A stretch of DNA of 64,000 nt from Phycisphaerae bacterium RAS1 (lineage in GTDB: Bacteria > Planctomycetota > Phycisphaerae > UBA1845 > Fen-1342), in assembly GCA_007859745.1 (NCBI GenBank), contig SMLU01000002.1:488942-552941 (forward strand), given 5' to 3'. Below the pieces are notes generated by a model that worked only from the letters and a program-made list of their open reading frames with translations, ran no database searches and was not told the origin of the DNA. Shown here one piece after another: positions 26,707 to 35,338 of the stretch; within the stretch, counting starts at the first letter, position 1; the number at the start of each line of letters is the position of its first letter. The translations under genes and the position numbers were made by a program.

Positions 26707-28152
26707 CTATGTCGAGCCGTCCTTCGACGTGTCGCCGGCTGAGTGCTTGCGGCGTGTGCGCGGCGGGCGGCGGCCGGCGCTGATGTCCTCCTCGAAGGTG
26801 CGTTTGCGGCGGAGGATGTGATGATAGTGCTGTCCGAAGCGGTGAGCCTCGTCACGAATCTGCTGCAGGAGTCGCAGGGCGGCGTTGTTGCGGGCCAGCT
26901 TGAGCGGCTGCGAGCGGGCCTGTACGTAGACGATCTCTTCGCGCTTGGCGAGCGAGACGACCATCGCCGGCTTGACCGCCCTGCCGCCTTCGGCCTCGAC
27001 CGCGTGGTGCATGCGCTCGAAGGCCTCCAGCGCCGCGTGCAACTGACCCAGCCCGCCGTCGATCAGGATCACGTCGGGAAAAAGCTCCTCGGCGACGGCG
27101 GCGTGCCGGTAGCGGCGGGCGACCACCTCGCGGATCATGGCGTAGTCATCCATGCCCTCGACCGACCGTATCTTGTAGCGCCGGTAACCGCCCTTAAGGG
27201 GACGCCCGTCGATGAAACAGACGAGCGAGCCGACGGACTCCTCGCCCTGCAGCGTGGCGATGTCGATGCCCTCGATGATTCGCGGCGCCTCGGGCAGGTC
27301 GAGCAGCGTCTGGAGTTTCTGCAGTCCCTCGCGCGGATCCACGAAGAAAACCTCGGGCTGCACGTCTTCACGAACGTCCCCGGAGAGCGATAGCGACGCG
27401 ATGGCCTTGAGCCGGTCGCGCACCGCGGCGGCGTCCTCGAAGCGGCGGGCGGCGGCGTGCTGCTGCATTTCGCGCGTCATTTCGCGCAGCACGGCGCTGC
27501 GTTTGGACGCCAGGAAGCTCCGCAGCCGCTTGATGTCCTTCAGGTAATCCTCGCGGCTGACGAGATCGGCGCACGGAGCGGTGCATTGTTTGATGGCGTG
27601 CAGCAGGCAGGGGCGAAAAAAGCGGCGGCGCTCGTCGCTTTCGAGAATCTCCAGCTCGCACGTGCGGAACTTGAACACCTTCTGCAGCGCATTGACGGCG
27701 TCCCGGAGCGGACCGACGCTGGTGAAGGGGCCGTAGAGCTTGACGCCTTTTTGCCGCGGGGCGCGGGTCACGAAGACGCCGGGGAAGTCGTCGCCGCTGC
27801 GGATTTCGATGTAGGGGAAGCTCTTGTCGTCGCGCAAGCGCTCGTTGAAGGGCGGCTGCGTGTCCTTAATGAGGCGGTTTTCCTTGAGCAGCGCGTCGAC
27901 TTCGGTTTCGCAGTCGAGGAAGTCGATGTCCTGCACCAGCGCGGCCATGTGGGCGATTTCGGGGCCGCGCGAGGCGAGCAGGTCGGCGGAGTCCTGGAAG
28001 TAGGAGGAGACGCGCGCCCGCAGGTCGCGGGCCTTGCCGATGTAGAGCACGCGCCCTTCGACGTCCTTCATCAGGTAGACGCCGGGCGTCTTCGGAAAGT
28101 GCGCGATGCGCTCGCGCAGGCGCAGGATTCGATCATCGGCATCGGCGGCCAT
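26707..28152 (-). CDS. uvrC: UvrC nucleotide-excision-repair endonuclease, short form without HhH domain
   Basis: A protein of 481 residues, start at ATG 28152 (RIAHFPKTPGVYLMKD is at the usual distance from the N-terminus). Domains in order: GIY-YIG nuclease (GVYLMKD and VLYIGKARDLRARV, residues about 20-100), a Cys-rich linker (FFRPCLLHAIKQCTAPC), the UVR UvrB-binding helices (EMQQHAAARRFEDAAAVRDR, about residue 220), and the RNase H-like second nuclease (PDVILIDGGLGQLHAALEAF). The protein ends about 25 residues after RIRDEAHRFGQHYHH, where E. coli UvrC (610 residues) continues into a tandem helix-hairpin-helix DNA-binding domain. That domain is missing. Whether this is lineage-typical or a local loss is unknown. 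Confidence 0.9.
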   Translation of the reverse strand: MAADADDRILRLRERIAHFPKTPGVYLMKDVEGRVLYIGKARDLRARVSSYFQDSADLLASRGPEIAHMAALVQDIDFLDCETEVDALLKENRLIKDTQPPFNERLRDDKSFPYIEIRSGDDFPGVFVTRAPRQKGVKLYGPFTSVGPLRDAVNALQKVFKFRTCELEILESDERRRFFRPCLLHAIKQCTAPCADLVSREDYLKDIKRLRSFLASKRSAVLREMTREMQQHAAARRFEDAAAVRDRLKAIASLSLSGDVREDVQPEVFFVDPREGLQKLQTLLDLPEAPRIIEGIDIATLQGEESVGSLVCFIDGRPLKGGYRRYKIRSVEGMDDYAMIREVVARRYRHAAVAEELFPDVILIDGGLGQLHAALEAFERMHHAVEAEGGRAVKPAMVVSLAKREEIVYVQARSQPLKLARNNAALRLLQQIRDEAHRFGQHYHHILRRKRTFEEDISAGRRPPRTRRKHSAGDTSKDGST

Positions 28153-28200
28153 GTGCACGGATTGTATCGCTGCTGCGGCGCCGGCCCGCCCACCCACCTG

Positions 28201-29103
28201 CTACGCCGTCTCTTCCTCTTCCTCGTCGTCCTCGCTGGTTGTGGTGACCGCCGTGCGCTCGAGGATCGAATTAAGCCGCTTGCGGACCATCGGCAGGAAC
28301 ATCACGTGCGGAATGCGGCGCAGCTCGCGCGTGCCGCTGGCATTGGAGACGACCAGCGTCCCGGCCAGGCCGAGCAGAAACTCCAGAACATCCGGGAAGC
28401 TCGTGCGGATGCTCTTGGCCCCGCGGCCGAGCGTGTCGTCCGAGCGGCCGAACGAATAATGCTCGAACTCGTTATGCGTGATGCGCCATTTGTCGTTGAA
28501 GTGCGCCCAGGCGCTCATGATGGCGAAGGGCACCGAAAGCTGGATGCTGATCGTCAGGCCGAACTTGCGGCTGTATTGCAGGTCGAGATGCGCGAACCAC
28601 TTGTAGATGTCGCCCAGCAGCGTGAAGCCGTGCCGCTCGCGCAGCCAGAGCCCGCCGACGCCGATCAGCGCGACCAGGATCAGCCAGAAAACGAAGGCGT
28701 TGCGGTCCAGGTCCACGCCAAGCGTCATCAGCACGATGATTGCCGTCCAGACGTAGATCCACGCCAACACTTCCTGCCGGTCTGAGTGGACGGGCGCGGG
28801 GCGGGCGGCGGCCGGAGACTCCGCCGGCGCCGCGGCGGTCGTCGGCGACGCGACCGCCGGCGTCTCGGCCGGCGGGGTCACGTCGGGCGATGAGAGCGGC
28901 CAGAGCAGGAAGCCCATCAGGATCAGCGGCCAGGTGAAGAGCAGCTTCGGATAGGTCACGAAATTGACTTCGTGGAATTCCTTTCGAGGCTTGGCCGGCG
29001 CTGCAGCCGGCGGCGCCGCCGGTGCGGCGTGATCGGGTGCCGCGCTCGGGGCGGGCGTTTCGCCGGTGGGTTGCGTTCCGCCGTCTTCGGGCATCGTCGC
29101 CAT
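28201..29103 (-). CDS. Membrane protein of unknown function with proline/alanine-rich N-terminus
   Basis: A protein of 300 residues, ATG 29103 with GGAGG 8 bp upstream. It has an acidic Pro/Ala-rich start (residues 1-40), a first membrane helix (YPKLLFTWPLILMGFLLWPL), a second Ala/Pro linker, two or three more helices (WIYVWTAIIVLMTLGV, FVFWLILVALIGVGGLWL), then a soluble domain with LQYSRKFGLTISIQLSVPF and a phosphorylation-like GRSDDTLGRG segment, and a very acidic tail (EDDEEEEE). I recognise no family. It is 48 bp upstream of uvrC in the same direction, so the two may be co-transcribed. Confidence 0.7.
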   Translation of the reverse strand: MATMPEDGGTQPTGETPAPSAAPDHAAPAAPPAAAPAKPRKEFHEVNFVTYPKLLFTWPLILMGFLLWPLSSPDVTPPAETPAVASPTTAAAPAESPAAARPAPVHSDRQEVLAWIYVWTAIIVLMTLGVDLDRNAFVFWLILVALIGVGGLWLRERHGFTLLGDIYKWFAHLDLQYSRKFGLTISIQLSVPFAIMSAWAHFNDKWRITHNEFEHYSFGRSDDTLGRGAKSIRTSFPDVLEFLLGLAGTLVVSNASGTRELRRIPHVMFLPMVRKRLNSILERTAVTTTSEDDEEEEETA

Positions 29104-29175
29104 GCGTTCAGCCTCCGTGCGGGTGGGCGAAGTTCATGGACCGGAATTCTACCGCGCACGGGGTCAGGTGGGATG

Positions 29176-29874
29176 CTACCACTCGACGGCGCGCCATTTC
29201 GGCGCTAGCGCGGCGTCGCCGGTGGTCACGGCGTCGTTGTATTCGAACCCGGTGGGGTCAATGATCGACTGACCTGTGACGATTTCGACCACCGTCCCAG
29301 AAACCATGACTCGCTCAACATAGTACGCGCCGATCAGACGCGGACAATGCGGCGGCCGGCCGGCGAGGGCGGCTTTCGCCGCGCGTTCAAGCGCGCCGCG
29401 GCTGAGCCGGAAGCGCAGCCGGAGCGGCCATTCCGTCAAACCGGCACTGATGAGCAAGATGGCGCAGAGCGGCAAAATCACCCAACGGTGTCGGCCGCGA
29501 GCCGGTTTTTCAGGCGACGACGCGCGGCGCGACGAATCGGTGAGCCGGATGGCGATGCGAACGAGGTAGTCGATCGTGACGAACAGCCCGACGAGCGGCA
29601 GAATCGGCAGGACAAAACATCCGAAAGGGACGTTCATGCCCCCCGCCGGCTGGCTCATCGGGTCGAGCATCACCAGCCAGAGCAAGGCTGCGTAATGCCA
29701 GCGTCCCGGCGGGGTGTGGAAGTCGATCCACTTTCTCTCCGGGCCGAGGCGGTAGCTTCGCAAATCGGCGGGGTCGAACGGCCGGCCGCATTCCGGGCAT
29801 CGACTGACTTGCAGCCCGTGCAACGTGTAGCCGCATCGCAGACACTGAGCGTCGTCTGGCAGATTCAAGCTCAT
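29176..29874 (-). CDS. Membrane protein with N-terminal CxxCGYxLxGL zinc ribbon
   Basis: A protein of 232 residues from ATG 29874; a GTG eight codons upstream is an alternative. Residues about 10-35 form a small zinc ribbon, CLRCGYTLHGLQVSRCPECG, a module common in planctomycete membrane proteins. Three or four hydrophobic segments follow (YAALLWLVMLDPMS, FGCFVLPILPLVGLFVTI, WVILPLCAILLISAG), then a small soluble C-terminal domain. The function is unknown. A TATAAC hexamer on the minus strand at 29907-29912 could be its -10 box, shared with the short divergent region before the antitoxin-like gene. Confidence 0.7.
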   Translation of the reverse strand: MSLNLPDDAQCLRCGYTLHGLQVSRCPECGRPFDPADLRSYRLGPERKWIDFHTPPGRWHYAALLWLVMLDPMSQPAGGMNVPFGCFVLPILPLVGLFVTIDYLVRIAIRLTDSSRRASSPEKPARGRHRWVILPLCAILLISAGLTEWPLRLRFRLSRGALERAAKAALAGRPPHCPRLIGAYYVERVMVSGTVVEIVTGQSIIDPTGFEYNDAVTTGDAALAPKWRAVEW

Positions 29875-29939
29875 CGCGGCTGCGTCGCCATCGGCCACAC
29901 GTGCGGGTTATACTGTCGGGCGCCGCCGCGGAGAGCAAG

Positions 29940-30143
29940 ATGCGACCTGTGCGAAAGCAAATCGTCACCGACGAGGCCATGCAGCCGATTGCCATCCAGA
30001 TTGGCTACGAAGACTGGCTCGAAATCGAACGGCTGCTGGGATTGCAGGATTCCAGCGCGCTTCCCACTGACCTTTCCGAGTTTTCCGGCGTTCTTCGGTT
30101 GACCGACGATCCGGCCGCGTTTCAGCGCCAGATCCGGGGGTGA
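29940..30143 (+). CDS. Small antitoxin-like protein (67 residues), orphan
   Basis: ATG 29940 follows GGAG at 6 bp. The product starts with a basic segment (MRPVRKQIVTDEAMQPIAIQ), then IGYEDWLEIERLLG, which resembles the N-terminal beta-strand-helix of Phd/VapB-type or related small regulators that often begin with a TDE...PVAVQI pattern. The C-terminus (DLSEFSGVLRLTDDPAAFQR) resembles the toxin-binding tails of such antitoxins. No toxin-like gene follows; the next gene is a large membrane enzyme 46 bp away. The antitoxin role is inferred; it could be a stand-alone regulator. Confidence 0.6.
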   Translation: MRPVRKQIVTDEAMQPIAIQIGYEDWLEIERLLGLQDSSALPTDLSEFSGVLRLTDDPAAFQRQIRG

Positions 30144-30189
30144 GCGGACGCCGTGATTCAGCTTGCAGCCTCGCGCCCCAGTACTCAAC

Positions 30190-32328
30190 ATGGTCCATAA
30201 GCTCGAGCGCATCCTTGTCCCCGTCGCGCTCCTGGTCGCCGCCGCCCTTGCCGTCTCATCGCTCGTTGGCGACAGCATCACGTTTGACGAAACCAGCCAC
30301 CTCTCCGCCGGCATGAGCAATCTGCTCACCGGCGATTTCCGTCTCGCCCCGGATCACCCGCCGCTGGCAAAGCTCTGGTGCGCCTGGCCGCTGCTCTTGT
30401 CCGGATCGAACTGGCCGGCGGGCGAACTGCCCGAGTGGCTGCGGCGCGATCCCTACGGCGCTGGGCGGGCGTGGTTGTTTCACTGCGGCAACGACGGCGA
30501 GCGGATGATGCTTGTCGGGCGGCTGATGATGGTCGGATTGCTGCTGGCCACGATTGTCGCGACATGGGCGCTGGCGCGCCGGCTTTTCGGACCGGCTGCG
30601 GCGCTCGTGACGCTGGGATTGGTGACGCTGTCGCCGACGATGCTGGCGCATGGGCGGCTGGTGACGACGGACATACCAGTCACGCTTTGCGGGCTGCTGT
30701 CACTGTTCACATTCTCGCGCCTGACGGAGCGCATCACGCCGGCCCGCTGGTCGGCGTGCGCAGCTTCGCTGTCCGCACTGGCGCTGGTGAAATTTTCGTG
30801 GGTGCTCTTCGCCGCGGCGATGGGTGTCGTGTTCATCGCCGGCATTCTGCGGCGGCCGCGCCCAGGCGGCGGTGTAACGAGCGTCTCTTCTTTGGGTGGG
30901 ACGGGCGTCTCGCCCGTCACCCTGGTACCAATCTCTGGCGAAAATTCCGGGCAACACGGACCACCGGCCAAGGAGAGTACACCCGGCGGTACGCGCTCAT
31001 CACGGCGGCTGACGGGCGAGACGCCCGTCCCACCCTATCAAGAGACGCCCGTCCCACCCTGCCCCAGCCGAATGGGGCACGCACTGGCGCGCGTCGTCGC
31101 GTGCTTTCTCCTGGGAGTGACGGTCTGGGGTGCAATCTGGACCTGCTACCTCTGGCGCTACTCGATGTTCGCCAACGAGGCCGCGGCCAACACGCCCAGC
31201 GAAGCCGCCGCCCTGCTGCAGGATGTCTCGCCGATCTCGCCGCGCGGCAGCATGGCGGCGGAGTGGGAGCGGCTCCTGACCGACCCGGCGCCCGGCTCGC
31301 CCGCCGCAAAGGCCGCCCCCCTTGTCCGCTGGGCGCGAGCCAACCGCGTGCTGCCCGAAGCGTACCTCTTCGGCTTCACGTTCACGCTCTACTCGGCGCA
31401 TCAGCGCGACGCATATCTTCTTGGCGAAACATCCAGTAGCGGCTGGCGCAGCTATTTCCCGATTGTCTTTCTGATCAAGACGCCGATCGCGACGATCCTG
31501 CTCGTTATCGCCGGTCTCGCCGCGATCGCCGGGCGGCGCATCTGCTGGCGGGACAATCTGCTGATGATCGGCCTCGCGGCGTTCGCGCTGCTCTACGGCT
31601 ACACGTCCGTCAACGCGCGGCTCAACATCGGTCATCGTCACCTGCTGCCGCTGTATCCGATCCTGTTCATCTTCGCGGGGGCGGCGGCGGCGTGGCTGAC
31701 GTCGCGCGCGGGAATGCTGCTGGTCGGCGGCTGCATGACGTGGCTCGCGGTCGCGAACGCCGGCATCTATCCGCACTACCTCAGTTATTTCAACGAGCTG
31801 ATCGGCGGGCCGGCGGACGGGCATCTGTTCGTGGTAGACAGCAATATCGACTGGGGGCAGGATCTCAAGCGCCTCGCCGAATATTCAAAAAAACACCCGG
31901 GCGAGACAATCAAGCTGGCCTACTTCGGCTCCGCCGACCCGACCGCGTACGGCTTCCCGGTCGAGTCGCTCGTCAGTTTCTTCGATTTCGGCCGGCGCGC
32001 GGAGCTGACGGCCGGAACGTACGTTCTGAGCGTGACGCAGCGCTCCGGCGTGTACGAGGTCGCCGCCCGCGACGCGTTCTGGGGGCCGAAGGAGCGATTC
32101 GCGTATTCAGAGCTCTACCGCATCGCGCACGAGCCGCCGCCGGCGGATGAGACGCCGGACGCCCGATCGATGAGACAGGACGCGACGAAAGAGTGGAAGG
32201 ACTTCAGCTATCGCTGGCTGCTGTTCCGGCTGCGGCGCGTGCTCCCGCAGGAGCGCATCGGATGGTCGCTGATGGTGTATCGTCTGAGTGACGCGGAATT
32301 GGAGGCGCTGCTCGCACCGCTGCCATGA
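30190..32328 (+). CDS. GT39-type (PMT/ArnT superfamily) membrane glycosyltransferase with in-frame repeat insertion
   Basis: A protein of 712 residues from ATG 30190; a TTG nine codons earlier is possible. About ten membrane helices. The first periplasmic loop has FDETSHLSAGMSNLLTGDF with the DE pair expected at the GT-C active site, and DHPPLAKLWCAWPLLL follows. The C-terminal soluble part has DSNIDWGQDLKRLAEY, typical of this family. Such enzymes move sugars from lipid carriers to protein or lipid on the outer face of the membrane. Residues about 235-290 are encoded by a family B palindromic repeat (TGVSPV, GETPVPP, ETPVPPC) inserted in a loop between helices, and the frame is intact. Confidence 0.85.
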   Translation: MVHKLERILVPVALLVAAALAVSSLVGDSITFDETSHLSAGMSNLLTGDFRLAPDHPPLAKLWCAWPLLLSGSNWPAGELPEWLRRDPYGAGRAWLFHCGNDGERMMLVGRLMMVGLLLATIVATWALARRLFGPAAALVTLGLVTLSPTMLAHGRLVTTDIPVTLCGLLSLFTFSRLTERITPARWSACAASLSALALVKFSWVLFAAAMGVVFIAGILRRPRPGGGVTSVSSLGGTGVSPVTLVPISGENSGQHGPPAKESTPGGTRSSRRLTGETPVPPYQETPVPPCPSRMGHALARVVACFLLGVTVWGAIWTCYLWRYSMFANEAAANTPSEAAALLQDVSPISPRGSMAAEWERLLTDPAPGSPAAKAAPLVRWARANRVLPEAYLFGFTFTLYSAHQRDAYLLGETSSSGWRSYFPIVFLIKTPIATILLVIAGLAAIAGRRICWRDNLLMIGLAAFALLYGYTSVNARLNIGHRHLLPLYPILFIFAGAAAAWLTSRAGMLLVGGCMTWLAVANAGIYPHYLSYFNELIGGPADGHLFVVDSNIDWGQDLKRLAEYSKKHPGETIKLAYFGSADPTAYGFPVESLVSFFDFGRRAELTAGTYVLSVTQRSGVYEVAARDAFWGPKERFAYSELYRIAHEPPPADETPDARSMRQDATKEWKDFSYRWLLFRLRRVLPQERIGWSLMVYRLSDAELEALLAPLP
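30894..31059. repeat. Family B repeat, copy 3, inserted within a coding sequence
   Basis: Left unit gggtgggacgggcgtctcgc at 30894. Right unit gacgggcgagacgcccgtcc at 31011, plus an extra half unit agagacgcccgtcccaccc at 31041. About 90 bp of unrelated sequence separates the arms. Unlike every other copy in the window it lies inside a gene, and the total insertion keeps the glycosyltransferase frame open. Confidence 0.9.
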
Positions 32329-32352
32329 CCGCGGACGGCCGACGCTACGGTT

Positions 32353-33309
32353 TCACTCTCGAATCAGGGCGGCCAGCCGCTCGCGCTTCATCCGCCCATC
32401 GCGCGCGAACAGCGCATCATACTGCTCACCGGTCTGCACGCCGGGCGCCCGCCGCAGGGCGATTCCCCGGTTCCAGCGCCTTTGCAGAAGCTCAAACGAG
32501 TAGCTCTCGTATCCCAGTCCTTCCAGAAACTCACACAGCGCCGCCGCGCTCTCGCCGACGCGCTTCAGCATGAAATCCGTCACCTCGACGATCACGATCG
32601 CATCCTGCGCGCGCAGCAACTGCTCTAGACCGCGAAGGACCTTCAGCTCGTAGCCTTCGACGTCCAGCTTGATGATCGTCGCCGAATCTGCCGGCCGCAC
32701 CAGGTCATCGCCGCGCACCAGCCGCACCGAAACCCGTCCTCCCGCCCCGCCGTCGACCGTCAAGGTGCCCTTGCCCGTGTGCTCGCTCGCGACGAACAAC
32801 TCCGCGCTCCCCGCGGCTTCCGCGAGCGCCACGTCATGAACCTCGACCTGCTGTAACCCGTTGATCGCGACATGCTCGCGCAGCCGCGCCAGCGGCCCAG
32901 GGTTCGGCTCAAACGCCAGGACCCGCCCGGCCCGGCCCACGCCCCGCGCCGCCAGCAGCGTCACCAGCCCGATGTTCGCCCCGATGTCGATGAATCGGTC
33001 TCCCGGCCGCACAATTCGCCGCAGCAGCTCGCTCAGGTCACGCTGGTAGTACTCGCCGGAAAAGTACGCCCGTCGATCCGACCAGTCGCTCAGATCCAAC
33101 CGCATCCGGAAGCCGTCTCGCGCGCGAACCGGCGGCTGAAGTCCGGCCGGCCAGCGCGCGTCGGTCGCGGCGTCCTCGCTGTACCCGCCGCCGCCCAGCC
33201 GCCGGTAGAGCTTTTCGCACCACCAGTCGAGCTTGCGCATCCGCGTCGGAACCCTGCGCATGATGGACGCGAGAACGCGGCGGCTCCAGAGGAGATCGCG
33301 GTCTGCCAT
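32353..33309 (-). CDS. FkbM-family methyltransferase
   Basis: A protein of 318 residues from ATG 33309; a TTG 12 codons upstream is possible, and neither has a good ribosome binding site. The FkbM pattern is clear: DRFIDIGANIGLVTLLAARG (SAM motif I), VLAFEPNPGPLARLREHV, then TIIKLDVEGYELKVLRGLEQ, the hallmark LDVEGYE motif. The N-terminal 90 residues are extra. The family methylates hydroxyl groups of glycans, antibiotics or lipids. The location next to a membrane glycosyltransferase, convergent with only 24 bp between stops, suggests surface glycan modification, but the target is not known. Confidence 0.9.
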   Translation of the reverse strand: MADRDLLWSRRVLASIMRRVPTRMRKLDWWCEKLYRRLGGGGYSEDAATDARWPAGLQPPVRARDGFRMRLDLSDWSDRRAYFSGEYYQRDLSELLRRIVRPGDRFIDIGANIGLVTLLAARGVGRAGRVLAFEPNPGPLARLREHVAINGLQQVEVHDVALAEAAGSAELFVASEHTGKGTLTVDGGAGGRVSVRLVRGDDLVRPADSATIIKLDVEGYELKVLRGLEQLLRAQDAIVIVEVTDFMLKRVGESAAALCEFLEGLGYESYSFELLQRRWNRGIALRRAPGVQTGEQYDALFARDGRMKRERLAALIRE

Positions 33310-33378
33310 GAAGCGGAGTATCGCGCGGCGGCGTCGATCTGCCAAACGCGGTCACGCGACCGGCGCCCCTCAGAGTGC

Positions 33379-33515
33379 GTGACAGTTTGGCGGAGGCACA
33401 CTTGGAACCGAGCCCCAAACGCAAGCGCGTGGGCATTCCCGGCGTTGGGGGACCTCGCAGAAACACCCGCGCGCTCGCGCTTGGGGCTCCGATTGCAGCC
33501 CCGCCAAACTGTCAC
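33379..33515. repeat. MITE-like palindromic element (family E), 137 bp
   Basis: The perfect 15-bp terminal inverted repeat gtgacagtttggcgg / ccgccaaactgtcac bounds the element. Inside, gagccccaaacgcaagcgcg (from 33410) pairs with a near-complement ending in gcgcttggggctc at 33489 (21 of 24 positions). The whole element folds as one long hairpin. It carries no gene. It lies just upstream of pabB, and only this copy is seen in the window. Confidence 0.8.
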
Positions 33516-33548
33516 GAGCCGGCACGGAGCCGGTTATCATCGACGCTC

Positions 33549-35015
33549 GTGATTCCCACCTGGCAAACGCGCTCGACAATCTGGCCGGCCGATGTCGCGG
33601 CGGCGGCGCGCGCCTATATCGGCGGCGACGACTGCCTGTGGCTTGACAGCAGCGATGTCCAGGTCGCGCCGCAAGATGCGCGTTTCAGCTTCATCGCCGC
33701 GCGTTCGCGGGCGACCATCGCCCAGCGCAGCGGCGCGCCCGCGCTACTGACGCTCGACAACCGTGCGCTCGACTCCGACGCCGATTTTTGGCGACTCTGG
33801 CGCCGATCCGCGGAGCGCCTGCCGCGCTGGCCGGCGCTGCTGTGGCCGCTCGCGCCCGGCTGGGGCGGCTGGCTGGCGTTCGAGCTGGCCGGGCAGTTGG
33901 AACACCTGCCCCAATCCCACCCCGCGCCGCTGGGCCTGCCGTCGGCGCGAATCGGTTTCTTCGATCGCGGCATTCTGCTGGAACATCGCAGCCGCCGGGC
34001 GATCGCAATCGCGGCGCCGGGCGCAACCGCGGCGCTGGCGGGCGAAACCCACGCCGCGCTCGATCGCGAATCCGCGAATCACGACTGGATTCAACGTTGG
34101 GAAGACGCCTGCCGCGACGCGCAAGCTGCGCCAGTCAGGAGCGAAACGCGATTCGCCGCCGAGTTGCGCCTGTCGGAGACGATGGCCCGCAACGACTACG
34201 AGCGCATGATCCGCTGCGCCCTTGACTACATCGCGGCCGGCGACATCTATCAGGTGAACCTCGCGCGCTGCGTCCGGCTCGACGGCCTCCCGCCGGCGAT
34301 GGACGTTTTCGCCGCGCTGCGCGGCCGCAATCCGGCCGGCTATGGCGCCTTCATCCGCAGCGGCGCGGAAGCAATCGCGTCGGTTTCGCCGGAGCTGTTC
34401 CTGCGGCTGCGCGGCTGCGACGTCCTGACGCGCCCGATCAAGGGAACTCGCCCGCGCACCGGCGACGAAGCCCTCGACGCCGCCCGACAGGCCGAGTTGC
34501 TCGCGTGCGGAAAAGACGCAGCCGAACTGGCGATGATCGTCGATCTGCACCGCAACGACCTGGGGCGCGTGTGCGAGTTCGGAAGCGTACGCGTCGCCAG
34601 CGCCAGGCGGCTCGAAGTCCATCCGACCGTCTTCCACACCGTCGCCGACGTGGCCGGTCGTCTCGCTCCGAATCGCACGCCGCTCGAACTCCTGATGGCG
34701 TGCTTCCCGGCCGGGTCCGTGACCGGCGTGCCGAAGATCCGCGCGATGCAGATTATCGACGAGCTGGAACCGCTCGGCCGCGGCGTCTACACCGGCGCGC
34801 TCGGCCTCTTGACGCTGGACGGACAACTGACGATGAACGTCGCCATCCGAACGCTGCAGATGCACGGCGATCGCGGCGTGCTGCACGTCGGCGGGGGAAT
34901 TGTCGCCGAATCTGATCCAGCCGCGGAATACGAGGAAACGCTGGCCAAGGGCCGCGGAATCCTCGACGCCCTGGGGCTTGCCAGCGGCGCGCTCAGCGCG
35001 ACATGCCGAGCGTAG
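33549..35015 (+). CDS. pabB: Aminodeoxychorismate synthase component I (PabB)
   Basis: A protein of 488 residues, start at GTG 33549, the first start after the family E element. The N-terminal half is the anthranilate synthase I-like lid domain. The C-terminal half is the chorismate-binding domain: ISPELFLRLRG-like VSPELFLRLRG, the signature PIKGTRPR, DLHRNDLGRV, FHTVADVAGRL, FPAGSVTGVPKIRAMQIIDE and a final HVGGGIVAESDPAAEYEETL. PabB with PabA turns chorismate and glutamine into 4-amino-4-deoxychorismate for folate synthesis. The MNVAIRTLQ segment favours PabB over TrpE. No PabA or PabC is adjacent in the window. Confidence 0.88.
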   Translation: MIPTWQTRSTIWPADVAAAARAYIGGDDCLWLDSSDVQVAPQDARFSFIAARSRATIAQRSGAPALLTLDNRALDSDADFWRLWRRSAERLPRWPALLWPLAPGWGGWLAFELAGQLEHLPQSHPAPLGLPSARIGFFDRGILLEHRSRRAIAIAAPGATAALAGETHAALDRESANHDWIQRWEDACRDAQAAPVRSETRFAAELRLSETMARNDYERMIRCALDYIAAGDIYQVNLARCVRLDGLPPAMDVFAALRGRNPAGYGAFIRSGAEAIASVSPELFLRLRGCDVLTRPIKGTRPRTGDEALDAARQAELLACGKDAAELAMIVDLHRNDLGRVCEFGSVRVASARRLEVHPTVFHTVADVAGRLAPNRTPLELLMACFPAGSVTGVPKIRAMQIIDELEPLGRGVYTGALGLLTLDGQLTMNVAIRTLQMHGDRGVLHVGGGIVAESDPAAEYEETLAKGRGILDALGLASGALSATCRA

Positions 35016-35017
35016 GC

Positions 35018-35080
35018 AAAAAAGCCGCCGGGACCGAACAACCGAGCTGCTCGCCGCAGCTCATGTTTTTCGGTCCCGGC
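35018..35080. terminator. Terminator between convergent pabB and ferredoxin genes
   Basis: A perfect 12-bp stem gccgggaccgaa (35027-35038) / ttcggtcccggc (35069-35080), enclosing a second perfect hairpin gagctgc/gcagctc. On the minus strand the stem is followed, after three bases, by six T (35023-35018), so it should stop transcription of the minus-strand ferredoxin gene. It begins three bases after the pabB stop and may serve both genes. Confidence 0.8.
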
Positions 35081-35116
35081 TTGTCGCGTTTGCGTTCGAA
35101 GGAGGCTGAAGTTCGT

Positions 35117-35338
35117 TTACGCTTCCGGCCAGATCTGCTTGCCCGCGTCATCTTTCAGGATGATCGCGTCGGTGGGGCAGGTCTTCGCCGCCTCGAGAAC
35201 ATCTTCGGGCGTATCGCCGGGGCACTGACACACGATCGCGATATTGTCGGCGTCCATCTCAAACGTCTTGTTGGCCACGTTGCAGCACTGCTGGTCGCCG
35301 ATGCACTGGTCGCGAATGATCTCGATCTTGTATGACAC
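35117..35338 (-). CDS. Small [4Fe-4S]/[3Fe-4S] ferredoxin
   Basis: A protein of 73 residues from GTG 35338, with GGAG 6 bp upstream. Cys residues are at QCIGDQQCCNVA (positions about 12 and 18-19) and in the final TCPTDAI motif (about 54). The middle cluster ligand position holds Asp in place of Cys (CxxDxxC), as in some thermophile and actinobacterial ferredoxins that bind a [3Fe-4S] or Asp-ligated [4Fe-4S] cluster. Two more Cys in VCQCPGD are unusual. It would be a small cytoplasmic electron carrier. No partner redox enzyme is adjacent. A longer frame upstream is unlikely. Confidence 0.85.
   Translation of the reverse strand: MSYKIEIIRDQCIGDQQCCNVANKTFEMDADNIAIVCQCPGDTPEDVLEAAKTCPTDAIILKDDAGKQIWPEA

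Noticed and set aside
29940-30143. Toxin-antitoxin pair
   Set aside because: Only an antitoxin-like protein is present. The next gene is a membrane glycosyltransferase, so no pair can be supported.
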